Below are positions 19,201 to 26,277 of a stretch of DNA of 64,000 nt, piece after piece (the first letter of the stretch is position 1; every line of letters begins with the position of its first letter). The position numbers and the translations under genes are program-made. The notes beneath the pieces are model-generated. The model saw only the letters and a program-made list of their open reading frames with translations, was not told the origin of the DNA and did not search any database. Source of the DNA: JACKNG01 sp040220855 (lineage in GTDB: Bacteria > Pseudomonadota > Gammaproteobacteria > Ga0077536); NCBI GenBank assembly GCA_040220855.1, contig JAVJVZ010000041.1:1-64000 (forward strand), in the 5' to 3' direction.

Positions 19201-19521
19201 GTCCCCACTGTTAGTGAGGACGTTATTCGTAAATGCGACTTCCAACAAACCGCCATCGCCCAGCGAAACAGCTCCGAATCCGCCCTGGGCCGCATCAGGC
19301 GGGCCCAGCGCTTCTGCGGGCACAAGCACGTGCGGGATTGTCCCGTCGAGACCTGGACCGCCGGAATAAGTTGTGTCATAGCGGATGACAGCGTCGGCGA
19401 AACTCGATGCGCCTTGAGGGAACTCTATGCCTCGGAACTGTTCCGCGGCTGCGGGAAAGGTAGTGACGCCTACCGCGGTCAAAAGAATGGCCCGTCCTAA
19501 CTTCATTCCCTGAAACCCCAT
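16267..19521 (-). CDS. Large surface protein: LamG-like, lipase-like and TSP3 repeat domains
   Basis: The protein is 1084 aa. Residues 1-26 form a signal peptide. Residues about 30-210 are an Asp/Gly-rich beta domain. Residues about 225-425 form a LamG/concanavalin-like domain (AAVFDGIDDYLDL, NEFTISMWIKPN, FAGAIDDVQIF). Residues about 445-700 resemble a lipase (TILYTHGWQSTG, then HMIGHSHGSRVNALLADL with nucleophile Ser600). Residues about 930-1045 carry calcium-binding thrombospondin type 3 repeats (VDTDGDGIGDFFE, DSDQDGLSDGVEL, NPDSDGDGIIDGEE). A C-terminal hydrophobic helix followed by RMKR suggests membrane or sorting-dependent retention. It is probably exported and cell-surface bound, acting on an ester. 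The start ATG follows GGGGGA. No operon partner is evident, and IS relics lie on both sides. Confidence 0.85.
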   Translation of the reverse strand: MGFQGMKLGRAILLTAVGVTTFPAAAEQFRGIEFPQGASSFADAVIRYDTTYSGGPGLDGTIPHVLVPAEALGPPDAAQGGFGAVSLGDGGLLEVAFTNNVLTNSGDAAADLYVFEWGTSVEGTHLAVRPTPETAALLPAGGDINGDGFFEIPGAAGGAASIDIDQAFPGFLGGTLRFDAVQIVDDSTQGPGGFGDTTGADIDAVGALSSSTAAVPTFDPELFAYYPLNFSAADLAGGPSGAPMGQLSFQPGEGIVDGAAVFDGIDDYLDLQRTLPALNEFTISMWIKPNTETGRLLSAWCGFDGTSGIGAGLNGGTVSFWVGEEAGCDTSAGEKTYAGFETSVPLYEWTHLAFTFKSGAFIKIYKGGKVTSENYVDIPDAYFSYDAYLGTTSRPDQVGIEGNFAGAIDDVQIFSEALSETEIRAITNRHQYSEENHRQDKPDFVTVAHITSFSFDANKQLQSSQVFSQSFPTILYTHGWQSTGQFDPFAPPDDELINAIRDRLKREFQIPALSENLGFNIVRLHWEGAYNSANGVPERNILSFFPITEEGKLGFDAPEALIGGARKSLANTYSAAKKFAEMLSAQFAGYEMPLHMIGHSHGSRVNALLADLMSSEGVRIDLFTILDAPTASPTDIGEFSVKDFQDYLPETSVALVDNYYGTGLTGFGQRIGKAHAHGGQGVAVSIDRHTNVKNQFYLALVEETAILSSWVDTTDPMAEEYFRIGSWISPVLSAEAGSEYADALALSPWGGFDNLVTLEELGPVCVGLELTLTQSTIAQTNISEAELGLTAFEELGGARERCVLLHEENSPSASSFAVQIPDDAVSLVADVLFTDTGDGDWYSILINGQTRWSIAGTDAEPDRALPASMPVKDFRGQTVDLQFALHSEGVANAEVYTTNITLVRATVDTDGDGIGDFFETNSCLSPVDRDTDDDGLLDSLEDIDGDGVQDIGETDGCEFDSDQDGLSDGVELGVEFPVSDPDGAGELMGTNIDVFVADADPSTTTDPRNPDSDGDGIIDGEEDPNFNGRVDNGESDPNVEDYVSNIGIRQVVALEKPYLVALGVALVLLGLSSHRMKRIFSCGN

Positions 19522-19559
19522 CCCATGAGTCCCCCGCAGGCGGTTGCAACAGTGTGGAG

Positions 19560-20444
19560 TTACCCACGAATCGTAGACACGGTTTCGTGGTTAGGTAGCG
19601 ATTCAAACTGGTCGGGGCTGAGATAGCCGAGCGCCGAATGCCGACGCCTGCGGTTGTAGAAGATTTCGATGTACTCGAACAGCCCCGCACGCAGCTCCTC
19701 GAACGTGCGATAGGCTTCGGGGTAGATGAGCTCCACCTTGAGCCGGCTGAAGAACGACTCCATCACCGCGTTGTCCCAGCAGTTCCCTTTGCGGCTCATA
19801 CTCGGACGGATGCCCGCATCGGTCAACAGTTGCTGATAATCGTTGCCGCGGTATTGAACGCCGAGGGCGGAATGCAGCAGCAGCCCAGGTTCCGGCTGGC
19901 GCCGATGCAGCGCTGCATCCAGCGCTTCGATGATCAGCGTCTCTCGCATATGCGTGTCCAGCGCCCAGCCGACCACCCGGCGGGAATACAAGTCGAGCAC
20001 CACCGCCAGGTACGTCCACGTTCGCCCCACCTTGATATAGGTGATGTCAGACACCCACTTCCGATCGGGGCCGCTCGACGCGAAGTCCCGCCCAAGCAGG
20101 TTATCCTTCACCTGCGTCTGCGACTCCACCGCTGGCACATAGCGGAAGCCCTTGCCGTTCAACGCCCTTACCCTCAACCGCCTCAGTAGCTTGGCGATGT
20201 AGTTTTCGCTGCACGCCACGCCGGCGTCGCGAAGCTCCTGGGTCAGGCGGGGCGCGCCATAACGACGCTTGTACGCATAGTACAAACCTTCCACCGCCGT
20301 CATCATCTCCGCCCGAAGCTCGGCCTGCGCGCTGGGCGCACGACTCAGCCACGCATAGAAACCTGAACGCGATACCGCCAACACCCGACACATCAGCGTC
20401 ACCGGATAATCGCTCCGGTAACGGGCGATGCAGGCGTACTTCAC
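19560..20444 (-). pseudogene. IS3-family orfB lacking a catalytic Asp and its orfA
   Basis: The 294-codon frame is open and has the OrfB layout: VSRSGFYAWLSRAPSA, then KWVSDITYIKVGRTWTYLA (first Asp), then MSRKGNCWDNAVMESFFSR (Glu) and YNRRRRHSALGYLSP. At the second Asp, where the family reads HSDRGVQY, this copy reads LLHSALGVQYRGNDY, so the catalytic Asp is Ala. There is no orfA: the frame begins 42 bp after the IS30 stop. It is therefore probably inactive despite being open. Confidence 0.8.
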
Positions 20445-20485
20445 TTGTCGGGATTCGCGAAGTACGCCGTTGGGCGCTCAACTCG

Positions 20486-21637
20486 TCATTGCAACACCTC
20501 GTTTAGTTTATCCGCAGGTGTCGCAAAGTCGAGCGTCTTTCGCGGACGTTGATTGAGCTTGCGTGCGACTTTACTCAGTTCGGCTTGAGAGAACACCGAC
20601 AGATCGGTTTTCTTCGGAAAGTATTGGCGAAGCAGCCGATTGGTATTCTCATTTGTTCCTCGCTGCCACGGGCTGCGCGGATCGCAGAAGTAGACCTCTG
20701 TGTCGGTCGCCATCGTGAACTGTTTATGGTTTGCGAGCTCCATACCCCGGTCCCAGGTCAGAGAGCGACGGAGCTCTCTCGGCAAATTTTTCACTTGCCG
20801 GGTCAGCGCGGCAACAACGGTACGGGTATCTTTGCCATTGACCTTCACGAGCAGAGTAAATCGGGATTTCCGCTCTACCAGCGTCGCTATGTGAGTATTC
20901 GCTGAGCCGGCGATCAGATCCCCTTCCCAGTGAGCAGGAACGGCGCGATCCTCGATTTCCGGAGGACGCTCGCTGATCGGCACACCGTCGATGATCTGAC
21001 CACGCCTGGCGCCCCTGTTATTGTGTAGCCGGGATTGTCGGAAAGGGCGCTTGGTGCGGAGATGCTTTTGCAGCTCTTTCTTCAGCACGCCGCGCGATTG
21101 AACGAAAAGACTTTTATAAATCGTCTCATGCGACACGTGCAGCGACCCTTCATCAGGATAGGTTCGCTTGAGCCAGCCCGCGATCTGCTCTGGTGACCAG
21201 TCTTGAGCCAGCTTCGTCGTCACTAGTCGCCGTAGTGCGCCGTGCTGTGCGAGCCGGCACAGTTTCGGCCGTCGGGCTCGCTCCCAGGCTTTTTCATCAG
21301 CGAATGCCGCGCGGTAGCGATGTCGCCCGCCGTTACGATTGATCTCGCGACTGATCGTCGACGGCGCTCGGCCAAGCTGGCCCGCAATGTCTCGTATCGA
21401 ACGACCTGCGACAAGCCCTCGAGAGATCTCCTCGCGCTCAGCTAGCGACAAATGTGTCGCTGAGCGCTTCCTCGACAGTGGTGTGTAGCCACCGTGAAGT
21501 CGAAGAATGCCGAATATCGAAGCGGGGAATTTGCCGAGCGCCTGCCCGATATCGCTGTAGCCTTCTCCTCCCCGCCATCTCTGCCAGACTTCCGCCTTCT
21601 GTTCGTCCGTGAGGCCGAGTCTGCCTAATCGCGCCAT
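20486..21637 (-). CDS. IS30-family transposase
   Basis: The protein is 383 aa from the ATG at 21637, which follows GGAGGT at good spacing; the frame stays open far upstream but without family similarity. The order is as in IS30: helix-turn-helix (LTDEQKAEVWQRWRGGEGY), a second HTH (GRSIRDIAGQLGRAPSTISR), then the DDE core with HWEGDLIAG, SLTWDRGMELA and GTNENTNRLLRQYFPK carrying the three acidic residues. The length is normal for the family and no break is visible, so it may be active. Confidence 0.92.
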   Translation of the reverse strand: MARLGRLGLTDEQKAEVWQRWRGGEGYSDIGQALGKFPASIFGILRLHGGYTPLSRKRSATHLSLAEREEISRGLVAGRSIRDIAGQLGRAPSTISREINRNGGRHRYRAAFADEKAWERARRPKLCRLAQHGALRRLVTTKLAQDWSPEQIAGWLKRTYPDEGSLHVSHETIYKSLFVQSRGVLKKELQKHLRTKRPFRQSRLHNNRGARRGQIIDGVPISERPPEIEDRAVPAHWEGDLIAGSANTHIATLVERKSRFTLLVKVNGKDTRTVVAALTRQVKNLPRELRRSLTWDRGMELANHKQFTMATDTEVYFCDPRSPWQRGTNENTNRLLRQYFPKKTDLSVFSQAELSKVARKLNQRPRKTLDFATPADKLNEVLQ

Positions 21638-22184
21638 AACAAGACCTCCAAGTTGATTGGAACGAGTATCTTGTGTTGCGCTCACCTGTTGAATGCGCCC
21701 CTTCGCGCGCCTGTCGTCACCGCCCTGCGGTTCCTCGCAAGATGTGTGTGGTACTACCACACCATCTTGGCAAGGGGGCTCGCTGCGCGCCCCCGTTGCA
21801 TCCCCCCGGCTAATGGCGAAGACGAGGCATTGAGCCCCGTTCCGCCATGTAACCGTATCGCCGGTTAACCACTCGCAGGCATCTGGCCGCTGCACCCCCA
21901 CTCGGGCGGGGCCTCCAAGCTCCCCCGAGACCCCCATGGCCGGCGAGCTCTCGCTCTCCCCTGGACCCCATCCAGCAAAGGGAGATGGCAGCTCTCCCTT
22001 CTGCAATCCCTTCGACCAACCCTACGTGGATTGGATGTGCGCCCCCGTTCCCCCGGTCGAACCCGGCCAAGGAGCGTCCTTGGATGCGGTTAGCACGAGT
22101 GAGGAATGCATCGAAATCCTATAAGCGCGAATCATTCTGATATCTTGTGGCCATTACCGGAATCATTTGCTATGCAGGTAGTTG
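21638..22184. other. Gap upstream of IS30 with strong hairpin-forming sequences
   Basis: No gene is supported. Three perfect inverted repeats are visible: GTGTGGTA-C-TACCACAC near 21748, GGGGGC ... GCCCCC near 21774, and AACCG ... CGGTT near 21851. The remainder is C-rich with only short frames. The last 100 bases presumably hold the promoter of the ATPase pair that starts at 22185. Confidence 0.35.
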
Positions 22185-22388
22185 ATGGCGCCTAAAGAAA
22201 AATCTTCTCCATTGCCGCACGCAATACAGCAAGTCCTCGTCGAGTTCGAGAGTGTGCTGGTCGCGGACGAAGCCGTGGATACAGCAGCAGCAAAGGCCCT
22301 CGTGGCGCTTCTTGCACAGGGCAGCGTGCCCAAGTCCGACGACGTGCTTAAAAGCCTATCTCTGGATGCCGAAGGTGACGACGAATGA
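22185..22388 (+). CDS. 67-aa protein coupled to SMC-like ATPase
   Basis: The ATG at 22185 follows AGGTAG; a TTG one codon earlier is possible. The product starts MAPKEKSSPLPHAI and is acidic and probably all helical (VLVEFESVLVADEAVDTAAA), with no known domain that I can name. Its stop overlaps the ATPase start (ATGA at 22385-22388), which ties the two together. Small partners of this type occur with ABC-type ATPases in three-component conflict systems, where a short middle component bridges ATPase and effector. Assigning that role here is inference. Confidence 0.7.
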   Translation: MAPKEKSSPLPHAIQQVLVEFESVLVADEAVDTAAAKALVALLAQGSVPKSDDVLKSLSLDAEGDDE

Positions 22389-24868
22389 TCCGCATCAACT
22401 CCGTACAAATCGAAGAATTCCGTGGTATCCGGAAGCTCACTTTAGCCGCAGATGGGCAGAATTTCGGAATTTGCGGCCCGAACGGTACTGGAAAGAGCGG
22501 CGTAGTTGATGCTATCGAGTTTTGCCTGACCGGAGATGTCACTCGGCTTTCTGGGACGGGCACCGCCGGCATAACTGTCAGGAAGCATGCGCCGCACGTC
22601 GATCGAATCAACACGCCGTCGCGCGCTAAAGTGACGATAGAGGCTTTCATTCCGTCACTAAACAAAAACATAACTGTTGAACGCTCTGTCGATAAGCCCA
22701 GTAAACCAGTAGTCGCCCCCAAAGATGCGGGGGTACAACAGGTTATTGAAGAATTACAAACACACCCGGAATTTGCCCTCTCGAGGCGGGAGATTGTCAA
22801 ATACATCATCACACCTCCGAACCAACGCGCCACCGACGTACAAACGTTGTTGAGACTTGAACGACTGGAGCAATACCGAAAGTCACTAAATGCTGCGAAT
22901 AATGCGATTAGGCGCAAGAGCGATGCCGACCAGCAGGAAAAGCAAGCCGCGATCTTGGACTTTGCAAAGCACTTTGGTCTCGATAAACCTGAACGTGACG
23001 AGGTGTTAAAACAGGTTAACGAGCACCGGCAGATTCTCGGCCTCCAGCCTCTAGCAGCCTTGGCAAAAGACACGTCTTTCAAGGAAGGGGTGGCAATCGA
23101 GGATGGCGATGAAAAGGATGCCACGAAGGTTTTACCGCTGGTTAAGACGTCAGCACTTAAGCAGATTAAGGCCGTGATTTCGGATCTTTGCCTGTCAAAA
23201 CCGGAAGACCTGCAGGACGGCACGGAAAATCTACTGAACTGTGTTCAGACGCTAAACGCCGACGAAAAGGCTCTCCTACTCGCCCGGCGGCACGGATTCT
23301 TCGAGCAAGGCTTAGAATTCTGCACAGAGGATAAGTGCCCTCTATGCGATACGGCCTGGAATCCCGAAGAGCTCAAGAAGCATATCGAAGATAAGCTTCT
23401 TAGTTCCCAAGAGATGAATGCCCTGCTTGCCTCATCACGGGAAGCATCATCTGCGTTGGTGCGCTACCTATCAGACCGTATTAAGGCATTAGAGTCCGCT
23501 GAGAAATTGTGCATTTCTTTGTCGCCGCCGGTTGTCTTCGCTGAGCTAAAAGAATACGCCGACGCCATAAAGCAACGAAAAAGCCATCTCACCGAGTTCT
23601 CACAAGATCCGGCGAAAATTGCCCCATTAGTTGCAGACCTTGAGACTGAGTGGTGGTCGCCGTCGAACGAAGTTAGAGATGTGCTCTCGAAGTGTCAGCT
23701 GGCCATCGAGGCTCTCCCCGAGGATTCCCCAGATCAAGTCGCGCGTGATTTTCTCGTAAAAGCCGAAGATCGCTATGCGAAGGTCATAAGTACGACCGCA
23801 AAGGCAAAAAAATCAAAGAAGAATGCAGATGTAATGGCGCGGGTGCTGGCCCATTACAACGAAACCTCGTCAAAGGTTTTGGAGACCATATACGACACCG
23901 TGGCAGATGATTTTTCCCACTACTACCGCCTGATTAATCACGAAGACGAAGCAGGTTTTCGTGGAGAGCTTTCGTCTGCGCCTGCAAAGCTAAACTTCGA
24001 TGTCGATTTTTATGGCCGTGGCCTGTTTCCGCCGGGCGCATATCATAGTGAGGGACACCAAGACGGCATGGGTCTGTGCCTGTACTTGGCGCTTATGAAG
24101 CACACGCTAGGCGACCGCTTTACGTTCGCCGTTCTCGATGATGTCCTTATGTCAGTAGACACTGGCCATAGAAAGGAAGTCTGCCGTCTTTTGAAAACGG
24201 AATTTCCGAAAACGCAATTTATTTTGACCACACACGACCGAGTGTGGCTCCAATATATGAAGACCGAGGGCCTCATCGGGAAGAGTCAACAGTTTAGTAG
24301 TTGGAGCGTTGATAGCGGTCCGCGAATTTGGGATGACACGGACGTTTGGGCAGAAATAGATGCGAAGCTCGGTAAGAACGATGTATCCGGAGCAGCGCAC
24401 ACCTTACGCCGATATCTGGAGTACATTTCCTCGATACTAGCGGATAGTTTGCGGGCCCCTGTCGAGTATCGTGGGGACGCGCGATACGATTTAGGACAAT
24501 TGTTCCCTCCGACGATCAAGAAATGGAGAAAGCTGTTAGAAAAGGGCGAGAAGGCCGCGAAATATTGGAAGAAGGATGAGGACGCGCAGCGCCTTAAAAC
24601 AGTTATTGAGGAGGCCGCAACGTTAGTAGATAAAGCAAACACCGATAACTGGGCGATTAATCCTTCCGTTCATTTCAATGAGTGGGAAAATTTCGAACCC
24701 GATGAATTCAAGCAGGTATCAGAGTCTTTGCGCGAACTCCTTGCGAGATTGCAGTGCCAAGAGCCAGTATGCCGTTCGTTTGTGTACTTAACACCGAAAG
24801 GGGGGACTCCCGAAGCGCTGCGATGCAATTGCGGGAGCGTGAATATCAACTTGAAAGCGGGCTCGTGA
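22385..24868 (+). CDS. Rad50/SMC-like ABC ATPase with a CxxC hook-like motif
   Basis: The protein is 827 aa. Walker A is GPNGTGKS at 31-38. Two helical arms flank a central Cys motif, DKCPLCDTAW (CxxC at 318-321), placed like a Rad50 zinc hook though the arms are short. The signature region HSEGHQDGMGL is at about 554-564, Walker B FAVLDDVLM at 581-589, and the H-loop TTHDR at 615-619. An extra C-terminal region (about 650-827) follows, helical and ending with a Cys-rich patch (CQEPVC ... CNC) that could bind zinc. No nuclease motif is evident, so an effector activity may lie in the C-terminal region. The gene overlaps the 67-aa gene by 4 bp. Its island position fits an anti-phage role, but the family is too broad to prove it. 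Confidence 0.8.
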   Translation: MIRINSVQIEEFRGIRKLTLAADGQNFGICGPNGTGKSGVVDAIEFCLTGDVTRLSGTGTAGITVRKHAPHVDRINTPSRAKVTIEAFIPSLNKNITVERSVDKPSKPVVAPKDAGVQQVIEELQTHPEFALSRREIVKYIITPPNQRATDVQTLLRLERLEQYRKSLNAANNAIRRKSDADQQEKQAAILDFAKHFGLDKPERDEVLKQVNEHRQILGLQPLAALAKDTSFKEGVAIEDGDEKDATKVLPLVKTSALKQIKAVISDLCLSKPEDLQDGTENLLNCVQTLNADEKALLLARRHGFFEQGLEFCTEDKCPLCDTAWNPEELKKHIEDKLLSSQEMNALLASSREASSALVRYLSDRIKALESAEKLCISLSPPVVFAELKEYADAIKQRKSHLTEFSQDPAKIAPLVADLETEWWSPSNEVRDVLSKCQLAIEALPEDSPDQVARDFLVKAEDRYAKVISTTAKAKKSKKNADVMARVLAHYNETSSKVLETIYDTVADDFSHYYRLINHEDEAGFRGELSSAPAKLNFDVDFYGRGLFPPGAYHSEGHQDGMGLCLYLALMKHTLGDRFTFAVLDDVLMSVDTGHRKEVCRLLKTEFPKTQFILTTHDRVWLQYMKTEGLIGKSQQFSSWSVDSGPRIWDDTDVWAEIDAKLGKNDVSGAAHTLRRYLEYISSILADSLRAPVEYRGDARYDLGQLFPPTIKKWRKLLEKGEKAAKYWKKDEDAQRLKTVIEEAATLVDKANTDNWAINPSVHFNEWENFEPDEFKQVSESLRELLARLQCQEPVCRSFVYLTPKGGTPEALRCNCGSVNINLKAGS

Positions 24869-25469
24869 ATCGATTGGTCTATTCGGCGGCTCCCGCAACT
24901 GCGGTCGAGAATGGATAAGATTGCGCGCCATTACTTGAACTCCTCTGGGTTTTCCTTTTATTGCCTGGGTGGTCTGCGTGATCTCCGATGAATTGATGAT
25001 ATTTCTTCGGGGGCCGGCTTACGGTTACCGGCGCTGTGACCGGCGTTCTGACGGGGGGCAATAAATGGAGTTTCTTAGAAGCCGGCCGCTGCTTCAAAAG
25101 CTGAGTGCGAATTTCGCACGCAAGCACTTCTGCCATAAGAGAGGGAACAGCATTTGCTAGCATCCGCTAAATCTCCGTTCACCCGCAATCAAAGGTTAGA
25201 CCGCCTGGAAATGTTTGAATGCGGCACATTTCGTGCGCCGTAAGCTTCCGGTTATCCCAGTGAAAAGGGCCAACGGCGGAGTCGGGCGATCGGAGCCTTT
25301 CTCTGCTCCTGCCCCACATGATCGCGAGGAAGAAAGGCGCTCAATGGATGGGGTGGATTTCCATTTGGATGGAGGACGATGATGCATACTCAGTGCGGAA
25401 TCCGTCGAAATGCATGATGGCGCCGCGAAATCACCTGCGCGCAAATTAACGAGTCCCCCTGCAGTATCA
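24869..25469. other. Gap with no supported gene, degenerate sequence before IS3 fragment
   Basis: Only short frames without ribosome binding sites are present. The right part, from about 25200, may be an IS end because it changes abruptly into IS3 sequence. I cannot name the element. Confidence 0.3.
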
Positions 25470-25658
25470 AGTGAAGGCTTCTTCGGTATGCTCAAGCGCG
25501 AGCGCGTGAATCGTCGTTGCTACCAGAGCCACGCCGAGGCACGCGCGGATGTGTTCGACTATATCGAGCGGTTCTATAACCTTGCTCGAGAGCGTCGCTT
25601 AGCGGTACTGGAGGCCGCTAAGCGCCCCTTAACCAACCTGTCCGTGGAAACGGGGTAA
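25470..25658 (+). pseudogene. IS3-family orfB, C-terminal fragment
   Basis: The frame reads SEGFFGMLKRERVNRR, ARADVFDYIERFYN and PLTNLSVETG to a stop. This is the end of an IS3-group OrfB, just after the catalytic Glu region. The N-terminal core is missing. Its right end truncates the displaced RHS tip on the other strand. Confidence 0.8.
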
Positions 25659-25664
25659 AACCCG

Positions 25665-25952
25665 GTCGCACTCTCACTCTTCGGTGGTTCTCCCCAACAG
25701 ACGCCAATCTCAATATCCAACCCTAGCTCCAGTCCAAGCACTTCTGATGCTGAGTTGATCTTTCCCGCCCCTTCCGTACCTATATAACCCCCTCCCGTGA
25801 TTGATACCCCACCGACGATTGCGGCGTCGAATTCTACCACCCCATACAAACCGAGCAGCCCGTGCGGATCGATGTACTTCAGTGGATTGCTGCTGGCGTA
25901 GGCGTAAGTGTTCAGCCCGCCGGCCAGTCCTATTGGATCACTTTGGAGAAAG
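25665..25952 (-). pseudogene. Displaced RHS tip fragment (alternative C-terminus)
   Basis: The fragment opens FLQSDPIGLAGGLNTYAYA and continues SNPLKYIDPHG, which repeats the end of the RHS core found in the gene at 26278-30846. It then carries a different tail (LYGVVEFDAAIVGGVSIT, SEVLGLELGLDIEIGVCW). It has no start codon of its own and is cut at about 25665 by an IS3 fragment. Silent tips with a copy of the core end are typical downstream of rhs loci, where recombination can swap them onto the full-length protein. Confidence 0.75.
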
Positions 25953-25964
25953 GTACGATGCCAG

Positions 25965-26270
25965 TTACTCTTCAGAACGTGATAATAACCATATTGCGGC
26001 AAATACAAACGCGACCAATGCACTCCCGAATAGCAACTTTTCAGAATCCGACATGAGCGGGCGCATCACGTCCCGATAGGTGATAACGGGAACAATAACG
26101 ATCGCGGCCAATCCTAGTGATGCATGCATAGCTACTAGAATATTTCGTACCTTAGAACTCCGAATATTTCCTCGAATGCTTTTGAGTGCAAAGGTGTACC
26201 CTAGGAACGCCAGCGCAAGCGCGTACGGTACCAACAGGCTATAAACATACACTTTCAGCCACCTGTTCAC
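25965..26270 (-). CDS. Small membrane protein, RHS immunity candidate
   Basis: The protein is 101 aa and starts at GTG 26270, eight bases after the RHS stop. Three hydrophobic helices are visible (VYVYSLLVPYALALAFLG; ILVAMHASLGLAAIVIVPV; LLFGSALVAFVFAAIWLL) with short polar links. No known family was recognised. Its position right after the toxin end and before a displaced tip is where RHS immunity genes normally sit. A membrane immunity protein would fit a toxin acting on the membrane, which agrees with the Ala/Gly-rich hydrophobic RHS tail. The role is inference from position. Confidence 0.6.
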   Translation of the reverse strand: MNRWLKVYVYSLLVPYALALAFLGYTFALKSIRGNIRSSKVRNILVAMHASLGLAAIVIVPVITYRDVMRPLMSDSEKLLFGSALVAFVFAAIWLLSRSEE

Positions 26271-26277
26271 CCATCAG

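Noticed and set aside
24879..25163. 94-codon minus-strand frame
   Set aside because: No ribosome site, no motif and low-complexity Pro/Lys composition.
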